Below are positions 47,806-60,410 of a stretch of DNA of 64,000 nt, piece after piece. The notes beneath the pieces were generated by a model. The model had not been told where the DNA came from. It saw nothing but the letters and a program-made list of their open reading frames with translations, and did no database searches. Position numbers and translations under genes: made by a program. Position 1 is the stretch's first letter. The number at the start of each line of letters is the position of its first letter. This stretch comes from Epiperipatus broadwayi (taxonomy: Eukaryota; Onychophora; Udeonychophora; Euonychophora; Peripatidae): positions 498,001-562,000 of the forward strand of contig JAQFVV010000013.1 of assembly GCA_028023455.1 (NCBI GenBank). The letters run 5' to 3'.

Positions 47806-48981
47806 TATATATATCATCATTCATCATTATTACCATTATCAATCCACTGCAGGATGAAGGTCTCTCCAAGTTTAATCCATCTTCTCCGATCTTTAGCTTC
47901 TCTTCTCCACATCACCCCTACACATTTTCTTATTTCATCCATCCATCTTACATGTGGTCTCCTTCTGGATCTTTTACAATCTCTTGGAATCCAGTTTAAA
48001 ATTTCAATTGTCCATCTATTATCATCTCTTCTAGCAATATGTCCAGCCCAACTCCACTTCAATCTTTTAATTTTTTCAATGAGGTCAGTAACACCTGTTT
48101 GTTCTCTTACCCATACATTGGGTTTTCGATCTCTTCTTGTTACTCCCAACATACATCTCTCCATACTTCTTTGAGTGGTCTGAAGTCTCTGTATTGATCT
48201 TCTATTAAGTGTCCAAGTCTCAGATCCATAAGTAAGAACTGGTAAAACACATTTGTTAAAAACCTTTCTTTTCAAACACATAGGCATATTTCCTTTTAAT
48301 ATCAAGTTATTTCTACCAAAAGCACTCCAACCAAGTTTAATTCTATGATTAATTTTCTCTATTATGTTTCCATCTGTATTAATAATCTGACCAAGGTATT
48401 TGTAACTCTTAACTTCTTCTAATTCATCATAATCAATCTTTATTTTCATATTTTGAGCAAATCGATTAAACATTACTTTAGTCTTTTTAACATTTATCTT
48501 TAGTCCTACTTTCCTACTTTCATCTGATAACTCCTGCAACATTTCCTGCAGCTCGGAAGCATTATTTGCAAAAACAATTACATGATCTGCGAAATCTAAA
48601 TGACTTAAATAATCTCCATTTACTTTCACTCCTTTAGTTTCCCATTTTAATCCACAAAATACTTCTTGCAGCACTGCTGTAAAAAGTTTTGGAGATATGG
48701 AGTCACCTTGTCTTACACCTTTCTCAATGTTGACTTTCCCAGTATCATTATGTAATCTAATTGTTGTTGTTACATTTTTATAAATATTCTTTAAAATATG
48801 ACAATATCCTGGATCTATACCTTGATGATCCAATGCTTTAATCACTGAAGAAATGTTTATAGAATCAAATGCCTTTTCATAATCTACAAATCCAAAACAT
48901 AATGACAACTCATATTCATTTGTCCTTTCTATAACTTCTCTCAATACTTGAATATGATCTACTGTACTAAAACCACTTTTA
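47806..48981 (-). mobile_element. RTE LINE, 5'-truncated
   Basis: Inserted in a palindrome. The 3' end on the minus strand is GATAATGGTAATAATGATGAATGATGAT, the usual RTE tail. The 5' end is cut within the RT domain. Both borders run into TATATATA, so the target duplication cannot be defined exactly. Confidence 0.9.
47817..48980 (-). pseudogene. RTE reverse transcriptase C-terminal half, open frame, mutant active site
   Basis: The frame is open from the truncation point (near 48980, reading SGFSTVDHIQVLREVIER) to a stop at 47817-47819, nearly 390 codons, with no natural start. Numbering from the L at 48944: FVDYEKAFDS (19-28) carries the first catalytic aspartate, GVRQGDSISP (76-85) the primer-grip region, then LDFADH (116-121). 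The second aspartate of the F/YADD box is histidine (48582-48584), so the enzyme could not polymerise. LTYGSETWTLN, WAGHIARRDDNRW and the C-terminal IRKCVGVMWRREAKDRRRW follow. An unbroken frame with a dead active site points to a fairly recent insertion from a mutated or newly mutated copy. Confidence 0.92.
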
Positions 48982-49363
48982 TATATATAATCAGTGCACC
49001 AGCATGAGATTTGGGTTTCATCAGATTTTCAATGATATGGATGGCTGGATGGCTGAAAAGTTAAGAAATTGGAGTAGATTGAAGTCTGTCTATTAAAGTA
49101 TGAAGATTTGCTATTCTAATATAAACTGAGCACTGATTAAATATATGTGTGGGAGATGATAATCTGGACCAACTGATGAGTGCTGGTTAAGCATGAAATA
49201 AGTATACTTTTCTACATATGTGTGGTCATGTGTATCAGTTCTAAGAGATAGTGTGGATAGTTGAAGGGTGCTTGAAAATCTGAGTTCAAATCCCCTAAAC
49301 TTACAATTAAGCTCCAGGTTTGTGAAGAGTGCCTGGTTTTTTAAATATTTACATGTACATAAT

Positions 49364-50720
49364 GTATATTACTATAATGAAACGGAATTCGAATAATTTA
49401 AATTTATCTTTTTACACTTAAACACAACTGTTTGAAAATGAAATTATCGACTAAACATGCAAGGAACACAGAACTAACTTTTACCATAATGGAAAAAAAA
49501 AGGAGTTTAATTTGAAATTAAAATATATTATCTAATTTTTTAGAAGCGTCCATTTCAAAACATTTAATAGAACTTTTTTTAAAAAGTCCTTACTTATTTA
49601 TATTATTAGTTTTTATTTAGATGATTATGATTTCTGATAATATATCTCCATGGATTTTATTACTCAGTTAAATCTTCTTATTTTCTTATTCCTTCAAGAA
49701 TTGTCAGCTCTCATGACTGTCCAAATGTTATACTCTTTGTTTTAGTTTTGAGTTTGTACGATAATTTATTTGTTGGATTTCTGCCGTCCAGGAAATTCTA
49801 AGTACATAGTCTTCTGCGCCATTACAATTCAAAAGCATATATTTTTTTTAATTTATACATTAATTTCAGTTCAACTTTCACAACGCATTTATTATTGGAG
49901 TTATGCGATCTAGATCTGGTTTATCCAATTCAATTCTTTTCTTGGTAGAGCCTTCAGTTTCATTAGAAGTATCAGATGGTAAATCTATGAGTGAATAAGG
50001 AATCCCATTCATCTAAAGTTGATAAATTAAGACAGTATAAATAATAAAACAAATACATTTCCTATACAATGATTGAATGATTCATTATTTGGAAGTTCAC
50101 AAGTTTGAGTATTGAAAGAGACAGGTCTGGAATCTGATGCATGGACTTTGAGTAAGGAGGAGAAAAGCATGTTTGGGATTTAACTTTTTTATTAATAATA
50201 TCATCCTTGCGATTGTTAACTATACATATTTATTAACATGCAAACCTTAACAATAAGCTAAAACATAGTAGCTTAAGAAAATATTCACATATATAGAATA
50301 GATATCAAAATGGAGATTTATGTTTGATGAAAGCAGCACAAATCAATTACAGGAGAGCTTCTAATCATCTTTCTAAATCATTGATATTACCAATCTCCAT
50401 TTTGAATTATGGCATATCATAAAATCAATGAAAGAAACAAAATAATATGAGAATAGGCATGACTGCAGATTAGGAAAGTATAGATATAATAATTGGATAC
50501 AGTTATTATGTTTAGGAAAATTATTAGATTACAATTATTCATTTAATAATAGACAAGATTGTGACTATTATTATTATTAATTTAAAACTTATATTAAATT
50601 TTATTATATAGTTTAGTTAATTTATTAAGAAAACATTTAGAAGTTATAATTTGTGAATATTCAACAATATAGCTAGCTTTAGTAACTTACTACAATGATT
50701 TAATTTTAGATTTATTTTAA
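49364..50720. other. AT-rich intergenic stretch, no gene seen
   Basis: No supported feature. Confidence 0.6.
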
Positions 50721-50732
50721 AGAGGTTTGCAG

Positions 50733-50882
50733 GAAGAAATGTTACCAATAATCGTCTTCTTTGGGCTGAGCTGTCTGGCATTATGGCACTATTACTTTTC
50801 TATTGTGGGCTGTTCTCTGATGTTTTCTTGGCAGGCTGTTGGTCTCGAACTCCTCCACTCCAATAGACAAGTAATCTGAAGG
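50733..50882 (+). other. G+C-richer island: exon-like frame or SINE
   Basis: After an AG (GAGGTTTGCAG ending at 50732) the plus strand is open for about 48 codons to a TGA near 50877. The peptide is hydrophobic (MLPIIVFFGLSCLALWHYYF) then polar. On the minus strand the same DNA carries a B-box-like GAGTTCGAGACC (about 50845-50856) and an A-box-like TGGCTAGAAGG some 75 bases upstream of it, as in a tRNA-derived SINE. The region from about 50730 to 50960 is clearly less AT-rich than its flanks. I cannot decide between the two readings. Confidence 0.3.
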
Positions 50883-50960
50883 AATATGGCAAATTTGGTA
50901 GCCTTCTAGCCACTCACTTCCATTGTCAAAATAAGTGTAACTCTTTGGCAGCAAGTGTTT

Positions 50961-52554
50961 AATTTATTTAGAGAGTGAACTTTCAGAGCTAAAATCTGTT
51001 TTTTTTTTAAATAAACTGTTTGATTCCCCCCTCCAAAATCCATTAACTTGTTTACAGTATTAAGTTTACAATCTTTAAATTTAACATAGTTTTATTACCT
51101 TTAAAATTCTGTGTTAAGATTTTAGAAAAGACAAAAGTAAAATTTAATCAATAGAAAATAATGCAGGTTGACTGATTTTGCTTTCTCTTAAAATTTATTC
51201 TAGAATTGAAATTATATGCGAGTTTCAAACTAAATAATGAATAAATTCATACATTTTCATTTTAATAGATTAAAGATTTATAACTAATAATTTATTTGTA
51301 ATGCTTATTAAACAGTTTTGCATTACAGGTTCCTCACTTATATAAATGTTCATACATATATAATGATGCCTACACAGATACACATTTAATTTAAAGTATG
51401 TAAATATACACAGTATACATGTACATACATTAATATATGTTAATTTACTATATGTAAATATATGTGGACTTGGAGGGATTTAAACCTGGGATAAACATTA
51501 CTATAGAACATAATAGGTAAAACGGGATGCCAGTCAATAAATACTGTTTCAATGCTGTAATATAGTTCAAGATCATTGTAATAATAAAATATAAAATATG
51601 GTTAAATGAAGCACAAACAGCAAAAAATATTGTAGTTTTCAGTCAATTTAGACTGTATACATTATAAATTGCTAATGTATTTGTTAATCAAGTTACATTG
51701 ACATTTATCCATTCCTGATATTAGAAAGCTTCACAGAACAAAAACTAAGTTTCCAGATTAACTCACCTAATTTTTTATTTGGATTTGCATTGCCAGCAGA
51801 ATCAGTTCGTTTTATTTATTTAAGAGGGCACCAGGATTTGTAGACTTACTGATTCCCACCACATCACATCTCATAGTTTTGCAGTAAATAACTAAATGTA
51901 ATATTTTTTTGATTTCACTTTCTTGACAATTAATATTTTTTAAGAATTTTCTCCAGCATTCCTATAAACGAACTTATTGGCAAGGGTAATTTATAAATTC
52001 CTCCAAACTTAATAATAAAATCTAATAAACTAAAATTAAGAATGTACAATGAAGGGTTTATATTAATGGTAAATATTTTATTAAGACAAATTAAAATATT
52101 TAAATGAAAATTATGAATTGCTAATAAAATGAAAAGAACATACACATACTCATCCAGATAATAATGCTAATCAAATAATTAAAACAATTCTTATTACAAT
52201 TTTCTTTTTAAGCCATAAACAAAATAGTATCTTGAAGAATAAAACGATGAATGTGTATTGGTATGAGATAATTAGTTTAGTTTGCAAGCAGATTGACTTA
52301 GACATGAGTTTTAGTATAAATAGTATCTTACCAGTAAGTTTTGTGGGTTTATGTGTATTGTTGATTATACCATGCATAGTTTTTTGGGATGAAGAGCTCA
52401 GTGGTAGTTAACTTTGATTTCTTCTGTCAACATTTTCATATTTCTGGTCCACAATAATTCTAGACTCAAAGCTGGAGTGCCCACTTTATAATGAGAGGTG
52501 TCCACAAGTGCTCTGTTTTCCACTCATGCCAGAAGAATTGATTCAGCTTGAGTA
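50961..52554. other. AT-rich stretch with one tRNA-like segment
   Basis: On the minus strand a B-box-like GGTTTAAATCC lies at 51476-51486, and 51468-51560 may be a worn SINE head. No gene is seen; ORFs such as 51930-52145 are typical AT-rich chance frames. Confidence 0.5.
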
Positions 52555-52587
52555 ATCCTGGATGGAGACATTTGCTCCATCCAGGAT
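52555..52587. repeat. perfect short hairpin
   Basis: ATCCTGGATGGAG, a 7-base loop ACATTTG, then the exact complement. It lies in a patch (52480-52620) richer in G+C than its surroundings. Function unknown; no T run follows. Confidence 0.85.
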
Positions 52588-53780
52588 ACACAAAAACAGC
52601 CAGCAACAACAAGACAAGACCCTGCTTGAAGTTATTTGCTTCTTTTTATACTCCTGACCAGTTTTTTGAGATTTCTGCTCACAAAATTTTATCTTTTGTT
52701 TCCTTATCGGAATACTAGTTTTGTACTTTTTTTTCTTTTTGGCTACTAAGTTTTTTATATATATAAATTCCTTCCGTAGCGGTTCGAAAGATATTACTCT
52801 GGTGGTAATCATTTGTGTTTGGAATGTCTTTTTTTAATTTATCTGGATTCCCATTCTGTATGCATTTCTGTTCTTTCCAATTTTAATTCTATTTTAATTA
52901 AATAGGTAATACAAAACACTCAAATAACTTTCATTGTAGTATATAAAAATAAATTATATTAAAAACAAATTAAATAGTATTTACTGAACGAGTTTTAAAT
53001 TGTATTTTTTTTAGCTTTTAAATATTACCAAATGCCTACATACTTGTACCATATGTATAAATATATAGTACAATATGTTCCCTGTGGTTTAGCATAGCTG
53101 CTTTATAGTAGATTTAGAACTAGAGTTTAAAATTGACTCTCAGTCAATTAATGTATATCATATTAATAATAAGCATGTTTTTGACTAACTGAATAAAAGT
53201 GTTAAATGTTCTGTCTATCAATAAAGTGCTGAATATCAAATGAACTCCAGAGTAGTTTATCGTAATTTTTTTTTTTAAAAAATAATAAGAAAGATGTATA
53301 TGTATTATAATCACTTAAATATATATTTAATACATTTTGATAAGAAACTGTAAGTTGTTTTTTTTTTAACTGCGATGTCTTTCTAAATGCATTTTTCTTT
53401 TCAGCAAAAACAAGATAAATACCGAGCATTCTGCTGTGAAGCTTAAATCTTTGCTTTGAGTTTTCATATTTTGTTAGTAATTTGAGAATTTGATATAATG
53501 TCTACTTACTGCCTATCACATTTACATGCAGTTGATACAGAAACTTCTTTGTTTTGTAATTCTGAAAGGCAAAATGTAGAATATTACCAGCCTCAAGAAA
53601 ATTATGTAAGATATAAATTGAATTACGTATGATATTGAGTTACAAAAATCTTTTACAAATATATTTAAAATAAGGGAGAAGAAGAAATAAGAAAAATTAA
53701 GACACTTATGCATACTTCGAAATTCTCTCTAAAATTTCTCTTTTAAATATATTATTACTTTTATTTTATAGATATTTATA
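52588..53780. other. AT-rich stretch with one tRNA-like segment
   Basis: At 53081-53145 an exact A-box TAGCATAGCTG (53090-53100) is followed after a tRNA-like distance by a worn T-arm (GAGTTTAAAATTGACTCTC). It is probably a SINE head on the plus strand. No gene is seen. Confidence 0.45.
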
Positions 53781-53794
53781 CAAATGCATTCACA

Positions 53795-54827
53795 AGACCT
53801 TAACCATCAATGCTATCTCATATCGCTGATACACTTCGTCACACACATGTCAAAAAGATAAATAATCATCAATATACCTATTTCGTGCTAAACCAGCATT
53901 CGTCAGTTGCTTCTGATTAACATTTTTACACATATATACAATCAAAGCTCAGCTTATATTAAGAAAGCCAATCTTCATACTTTAATGAACAGGCTTCAAA
54001 CAATTCCACCCCAAAACTTTTCAGCCATCCATTTCATTAAAAATCTGATGATGGAATGCTCAAAGACCACCTTAGCCTGTCCATTAAAATATGAAGATTG
54101 GCTATCTTAATATAAGCTGAGCTTTTTGAATATATGTGAGGATATGATAATCTGGACCAACTGGAGAGTGCTGGTTTAGCACAAAATACATATATTAGTG
54201 ATTATTTAACTTTTCAAGATGTGTGTGAATAAATAGCGTGGATGGTTGAGGGTCATGAAAGTCTGAGTTCAAACCCATATATATTACATATATAAGTGGA
54301 GGTATAAAAAAGCCTGTACTGTAGAAAAAAATTCATATTTCAAAATAAAGTACTTTATGGTCTGCCTATCCCTCATATATGTAGATAAATGGATTATGTC
54401 CTGTACATGAGAGGTCAGGGTGACTTGTGGTCAACAAGGATAGAATGAGAAGGTTGGCACTAAGGTGGGCTTTGAACATTCCATCATCAGATTTTAAATG
54501 AAATGGACAGCTGGAGAGTTGTGGGGTGGAATGATTTGACATTTGTCTATTAAAGTATGAAGATTGGCTATCCTAATATAATCTGAGCTTTGATTGTATA
54601 TATGTGTGGAGATGATAATCTGAACCAACTGATGAGTGCTGGTTTAGCACAAAATATTTATATTGGTGATTATTTATCTTTTCTACATGTGTGTGATCAA
54701 GTCTATCAGTGTTATGAAATAGCATGGATAGTTAAGGGTCATGTGAAAGTCTGAGTTCAAACCCCCTATATATTACATATATAAGTGCAGATATAAAAAA
54801 CCTGTACTGTAGGAAAAAAATTCGTAT
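53795..54827 (+). mobile_element. compound foldback retroposon, three related arms
   Basis: The left arm (about 53795-54080) is inverted relative to two forward arms: one partial (about 54080-54350) and one longer (about 54350-54827). Both forward arms end with the same tail (ATATATTACATATATAAGTG ... CCTGTACTGTAG). The unit lies between 14-base direct repeats TACAAATRCATTCA (53781-53794, 54828-54841; one mismatch). The stretch 54360-54480 may be the 5' head of the family: it has an A-box-like TGGTCAACAAGG and a B-box-like GGCTTTGAACATTCC. Confidence 0.8.
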
Positions 54828-54841
54828 TACAAATACATTCA

Positions 54842-56055
54842 AAAATGTATTATAATTTTGCAGCACTATTTCAGGTAGGAAATACGTACTTTGATTATTT
54901 TTTATCGATACCAACGATTACAAGATATATTTCATTTAGGTATTGTAAGCCAGATAATTTGCTGAATTCAGTTTTGAGCTAGATGCATGACACTTGTCCT
55001 AAGAATTTAAAATTATCCACTTTTATATTTTCATTTCTTTTATGAAATTCCTTTATCTTATTTAGTAAATGTAATCTTTGTTTTTTTATTGATTAGGATT
55101 AGAAATAGCTTCGATGTTTTATTTTCTCGTTTCATTTTCAAAATAAGATCTTTGAATTTATTAAAAATAAATACATATTTACAAATCACCATTGGATAGT
55201 TATCTATTTTCGTTTTAAGTTATCCTACTGAATGAAAGTTCATTATTTTTTGTATAACCCCTTTTTAATTTCTATTTTAATACTGGCTTTTGCAGCTTAC
55301 CAAAGGATATTTTTACTAAACTATCCAAAATATTACCTATATTTATGTAGTGACCTCTCTCTATTGCCTGATTTAATTTATATAAGTATAAAATGACCAT
55401 TTACATTAACATTGCCCGAATCTTATAAAAGTAGCCAATAGGACAAATAGTCTTAGCAGAGCTAAAGTAACTTTTACTTACCTGTAATACCCTTATGAAT
55501 TATCAACAAAATTTTAATTATGTAAATACTAATCAATAAGTGCTAACAATATATATATATATATAATCATCAGAGCAAATAAGGAAATGAAAATAGTCTT
55601 TTTACATTTGAATAAGCTAAATCAGATAATAGAGGACAATTTATTAACACAACCAGCATCTCAAATAATTTATAAATCTAGTGGTTATTTATTATTACCA
55701 TTGCATTAATAAGTAATTACATATTTGACATTTCTTTGTTTATTCATAAGAGTATGCAATGAGGAAAAATTAATTCTAACCCGTGATGTTAGATTATTAG
55801 CTATATCCAATAAAACCTTACACATGCATACATTTGAATATTTGCCTTAAGATCACTTTCTGGCTGTCATTACGACAGCTGAGAAATGTAAAAGGTTTTT
55901 TTTTTTATATTTACAAAAGTTAAATTAGAAAATAAAGTCTGTACATTAATGTAGCAGCAACTTAGTTTATCAATCCACTGATTACATATGACTAATATTA
56001 TAACAATTAATATATATATTAAAGTATACAAATAAATTTGTTGTGAATAACATGG
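54842..56055. other. AT-rich intergenic stretch, no gene seen
   Basis: A short TA run lies near 55550-55565. No supported feature. Confidence 0.6.
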
Positions 56056-56059
56056 AGGG

Positions 56060-56350
56060 TTTGAAAATGGATTACATAAATGAGAAACAGATAATCATCG
56101 ATTCCATTGAAAAAAATTAAGAGGGTAAAATGGATCTGGTCTGGAAATAAATTACTAGAAGAGATGACAAATAGATTAATAGTTGATATCAAAACTGAAT
56201 TCTAAAATAAAGTAAAAAAACATAGAAAAAAAATACAAAAGTAAGATGATAAATGAGATGAGATAATTTATTAACTAAAATGAAGAAGAAAAGTTATGAG
56301 TCTGAGAAACTGAATTAAACTTATAATTTGTAGTGAGTGAAAATGATAAA
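56060..56350 (+). pseudogene. heavily decayed RTE LINE 3' relic
   Basis: Despite many changes the order of words matches the RTE 3' coding end: ATTAAGAGGGTAAAATGGATC (from AAGAGATTGAAGTGGAGCT), ACTAGAAGAGATGACAAATAG (from GCTAGAAGAGATGATAATAG), CTGAATTCTAAAATAAAG, and AAACTTATAATTTGTAGTG near the end. It is older than the copies at 35.8 and 47.8 kb. Confidence 0.65.
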
Positions 56351-57057
56351 ATGAAAAAATACAATTTGCTGAACATTCATTCAAATATGAGATCATTCAG
56401 CCTTACCAATTCTTATTTTTCTGAGCTTTCTTAACAATATCAGAAGCTCTTAATAAGATAAGAAAAATATCATAGTTTTCTTGATATTGTAAAATTTTCT
56501 GTAATTTAGAAATATCAGCATAATCAAACAATAAATCTTTTAATATTTTTTAATTATTTTTTATAATCTATACATTAATAGCTTTGTGGTTTTAAACATC
56601 TTTGCAATATGTAAATTTATCTTGACTCCCAATCCATGCTTTTCATAAATGGGTTTGTATTTTTGAAAAACAATTTATCACCAACATATGACATTGGAAC
56701 AATTTTTCTATAAATAAAAATACTTTAGGATCAATTTTTTCAAAAAGTGGAATATAAATTTTTACAAATCTATTTTTGCTCAAATTTATTAACACAAAGT
56801 TACCATAATCCTTTTTTCCTTTACAGTTTTTCTAAATAATTGTATCAGAATTTGACATGAATTTGCCAAATTTTATTTTCAAGTACTACTGATTCATAAT
56901 TGAGACTTTTTGCTAAAATCAACAGTTGTTAGTCATTTTGTTCTTGTGTATATATATATATATTTCTTTCAGAATATTTTAATTTTTATCATCTAAAATT
57001 AAATGCTTATCTTTTGCATTCTTAGTATATTGGAACAGTCTTGTAATATTTAATTTA

Positions 57058-57058
<1 letters not shown>

Positions 57059-57095
<37 letters not shown>

Positions 57096-57110
57096 TATAT
57101 TATATATAGG

Positions 57111-57154
<44 letters not shown>
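57059..57154. repeat. double TA array forming a palindrome
   Basis: A long TA run (57059-57093) and a second (57117-57151) flank a short middle. The second is bordered by AGGATCAT and ATGATCCT, an inverted repeat that makes the array a cruciform-prone hairpin. Confidence 0.85.
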
Positions 57155-57156
<2 letters not shown>

Positions 57157-57259
57157 CCTTTTCATCCATTTTTAAATGATAATATTTCTAATTTAGATGT
57201 TATTGAAAACATGAGTTTTTCTGGTGTCTTTTGTTTTTGCTCATATTTTTTCTTTTCAA

Positions 57260-57400
57260 TTTCTTTTCCTGCATCACTTGATTACTCTGGCTTGCACTGA
57301 ATGGCATTACTGCATAAAGAATTTTGCCTGTATGAGAACAGTTTGTGTAGGCATAAAGAATGGTGATCATGTGATGTTTAGTAGTTCTTTTCAATTACTA
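57260..57400 (+). repeat. single-copy relative of the 19.2-kb hairpin unit
   Basis: TGATTACTCTGGCTTGC, TTTTGCCTGTATGAGAACAG and GATCATGTGATGTTTAG occur in the same order as in the right arm and tail of 19251-19500. No inverted partner is present. It shows the parent sequence in its simple form, probably a SINE or a fragment of a longer repeat. Confidence 0.65.
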
Positions 57401-59475
57401 TGACAGTAAATTCATATTTTTTCCATTTTTATTTTTGGTACATTTTTATTTCTGAACCTTTTAAGTTATATTTTATTTTTTCAATATTTTATCAGACTTT
57501 TAGCTTCTAAACTTTGTTTTCCTAAGTTGATTTAAGAATTTCTATACTGTAATAAGTTAGAGTGTTCTTATAATTTACTAAAATATCACTTGCTCTTTTA
57601 ATGATAATACTGTATACATTCCAACCTATGATCCTGTAATTCAATAAAATATCACTGGCTCTTTTAATGAAAATAGTCTATACATTCCAACCTATTGCAA
57701 TATAGAAATTCAAAATCAAAAGTTGAAGAACTAAAAATCTGATGAGGGATAGAAAAAACAAAACTGATTTTAAATTTCTATGCTGTAATCATTAATAATA
57801 GGCTTCAGTTGAAATTTAAGGACCCAATATGTTGCCATTTCTTTAGCCTATCTTCCATATGTTGTCAAATGATCAATATGATCTTCAATCTTTTCCAATG
57901 AATATTTATGTACAGAAAGCATTATTATTGAATGGGAGAGAATAGCCAAACTTTTTTTATCTAAGTCTGTATAAAATATGATCTATTTCCTTATAAAGTA
58001 TTGTTTCTCAAAGATTTTCAAGAGTACAATAGGACAATGTAAAAAACATCAAATATTACTCGATTAAACATTTTACAGATTCATCAAAGCTATTTAAAGT
58101 ATGCATTTTTAAAAAATATTTTGATATGTCACTTAGTGTCATAGTGCTTAAACTATTCGTCATTTGATCTTTATGTAAAAAACTGCCTAATTACTCTGCA
58201 TGATATATGCATTCCAGGAGAAAACCTCCTTCATTAGCTATCTAGAGTACTGCCAGTTATTCACATAAATATAGAAATATTTCTTCTTATATTAATCATG
58301 TTATCTGATTTGTATTTTGTAGAGTGATATGTCAGTTTTTATATGGTATAGTACACAAACATGCACTGTGATTTCTAGCGTACTTCTATTCAAGCTCATT
58401 TACATATATTGCTATATTTAGTTCTTTAGTTTTACAATTTATAATAAAATAAGAGCAATTATCTACTCTAGTTCCAGAAAATGGTTTGGGATAAAATACA
58501 ATCTAGTAATCACTAATTATCCAAGCTTATTATAGATGATGCTAGAGTAAAAAACTGTTCTCATTTTAAATTACATTTTGTAACTACGCAGTGTCATAAA
58601 TTTTTTTTTTAAGTTTTGGAAGTAAAACCACAAATAACTAATGTAATATCTTTTTTAATATGTTGTCTATTATTGAATTATAATTTTTCATAAATTTTTT
58701 CTTTCCTTTCATTTGCTTCTATAGTTGGTGGTTTTATCTGAACAGTTGGCAAATTGGCTAGACAGATCTAAATTTTTATAGATAAGTTTTATCACATTGA
58801 GATGACCAAAATAACTACATCTATTTTATTATAATCACTGCAATTTTGTTTTGACTGATTCATTATTTAAAACAAAAAAATCATGAAGTTTTTATATGGA
58901 AAACATTTAGTTATCATTCATTTTAGTTCACTTATGCTTAAACTTTGCATCTCTGCCTTTATCATCAAAGTAATTTTTTTTTTAGTATCTCATAGATAGT
59001 TCCTTTTTTGTTGTTATATACATGTAATTTATAATCAGAGGCATCTCAAGCTTTTGTGTTGGCCCAAGAAAATCGTTCAATTGCTGCACTTCTCACCGAT
59101 AATTAGTTGCTAAGAGGTTGTACAATTTTTCAGTAAGGTTTTTGATAATTTGAAAAAAAAAAAAAATTAAAATTTAAATTCTTATTTATTAAACAATTTC
59201 ATTTTAATTTTTTATTCTGAAATTAATAAAAATAAATATTTGAATGATTTGTTTTTCAGAGGTTGAGTAGAAGTTCCAAATTGATATAATTACAAAATTA
59301 ATTTAAAAAACACTTTTCCAGAATATATAGTTATTAAATTCAACTTAGATTTTATATTGTCCATGTCAAATTGTTCCACAAATCAATGATTTTTGTGTAA
59401 ATAAAATATACCTGATTTTTTTCTGAATTCCTATTATTAGTAGGAATGGTATCAAAGTAGTTGATATTCTAGTCA
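57401..59475. other. AT-rich intergenic stretch, no gene seen
   Basis: A short direct repeat (AATATCACTKGCTCTTTTAATGA with ACATTCCAACCTAT) occurs at about 57581 and 57645. No gene. Confidence 0.55.
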
Positions 59476-59800
59476 TTTATGAATTTTCAGCAGCACACTC
59501 TTTTCTTTCACCACAGCTATGCCACTTAGTGTAAATTTTAGTAACTAATGGATGTCAGATGGTAGTTGGTATAAATCTCTTTCCAATACTGTCTTATCCA
59601 TATCTATAGATTTTTTTAGCTTATGGCTTTTCATCAGTGAAGAGCTTTGGATGGTGAAGTGATATGACAGCTCTGGATAGAGATTTTTAGCCCTACTATC
59701 TGTCATCCGTTAGTGACTAAGGTTTACATTAAGTGGCATATCTGACATGAAAAATGAAAGAGTGCTACTGAACATCCTTATGTAAGCTGGAGTCATGTGA
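59476..59800. repeat. foldback repeat, about 130-bp arms
   Basis: GCCACTTAGTGTAAATTTTA and GGATGTCAGATGGTAGT (59521-59567) pair with ACTATCTGTCATCC and GGTTTACATTAAGTGGC (59694-59741). Outside them CAGCAGCACACTCTTTTCTTTC (59489) pairs with GAAAGAGTGCTACTG (59756-59770). Arms are perhaps 80% alike, so it is old. Confidence 0.75.
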
Positions 59801-60410
59801 CAGTCATAAGATTATTATGTAAGAATTTTTTTAATTTTTACTAAAATTTAGGTACTTTTTTAATGCAAACTTCATGAGTATATTTTTTTTATTACAATTT
59901 TGGTTCATTTTCATAAATGTATGTTTTTTCTTCTTAAAAAAAAATCACCAGTGGGATTTAATCCTTTATCTAGAGATTTAGTATTCAAGAAACATTTTGA
60001 TGCATGTCTGGATTCTTTTTCATGTGTCTTCCTAGCATAAAAAAAACCCTAGTTATTTTGGAAATTAAAAGTAGTAAGAGTTATCTAGTGAATCTTAACA
60101 ATGCTATTTATCTTAAGTCTAGACCAGTAATTATAATGCAAATGATTACAATCACAATAGTTTTCTTAACCTGAATTTTCTTTCACTGAGGAATTCTCCA
60201 CCTTTGGTAAATATTCCCAACATAGCTTTAAAAAAAAAAACATTTTATTCCACCCATGTCTAATTTACATTGAAGGTAAAAATACATCTGAAAGTTAGAG
60301 TCATTATATTTTGTTAAATTAAGATTTTTTTACCTGATGAAAGAAGATTTATGAATACATTATTTGAATTATGAATTTCATTTAAATATTACTTAATTTT
60401 ACTTAAGCTT
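59801..60410. other. AT-rich spacer, no gene seen
   Basis: No supported feature. Confidence 0.6.

Larger units (their letters stand above)
47631..49349 (+). mobile_element. foldback retroposon interrupted by an RTE insertion
   Basis: Outer parts 47640-47810 and about 49015-49305 are inverted copies of the same family as 39.2 kb (GGATTTGAACTCAGATTTTC on the left pairs with GAAAATCTGAGTTCAAATCC on the right). A perfect 14-base direct repeat TACATGTACATAAT flanks the unit (47617-47630 and 49350-49363). The RTE at 47806-48981 landed inside the left arm, in an AT-rich spot. Removing it leaves about 540 bases. The right end carries a short unpaired tail. Confidence 0.85.

Noticed and set aside
47755-48174. 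139-codon plus-strand ORF
   Set aside because: Antisense shadow of the RTE reverse-transcriptase frame at 47817-48980.
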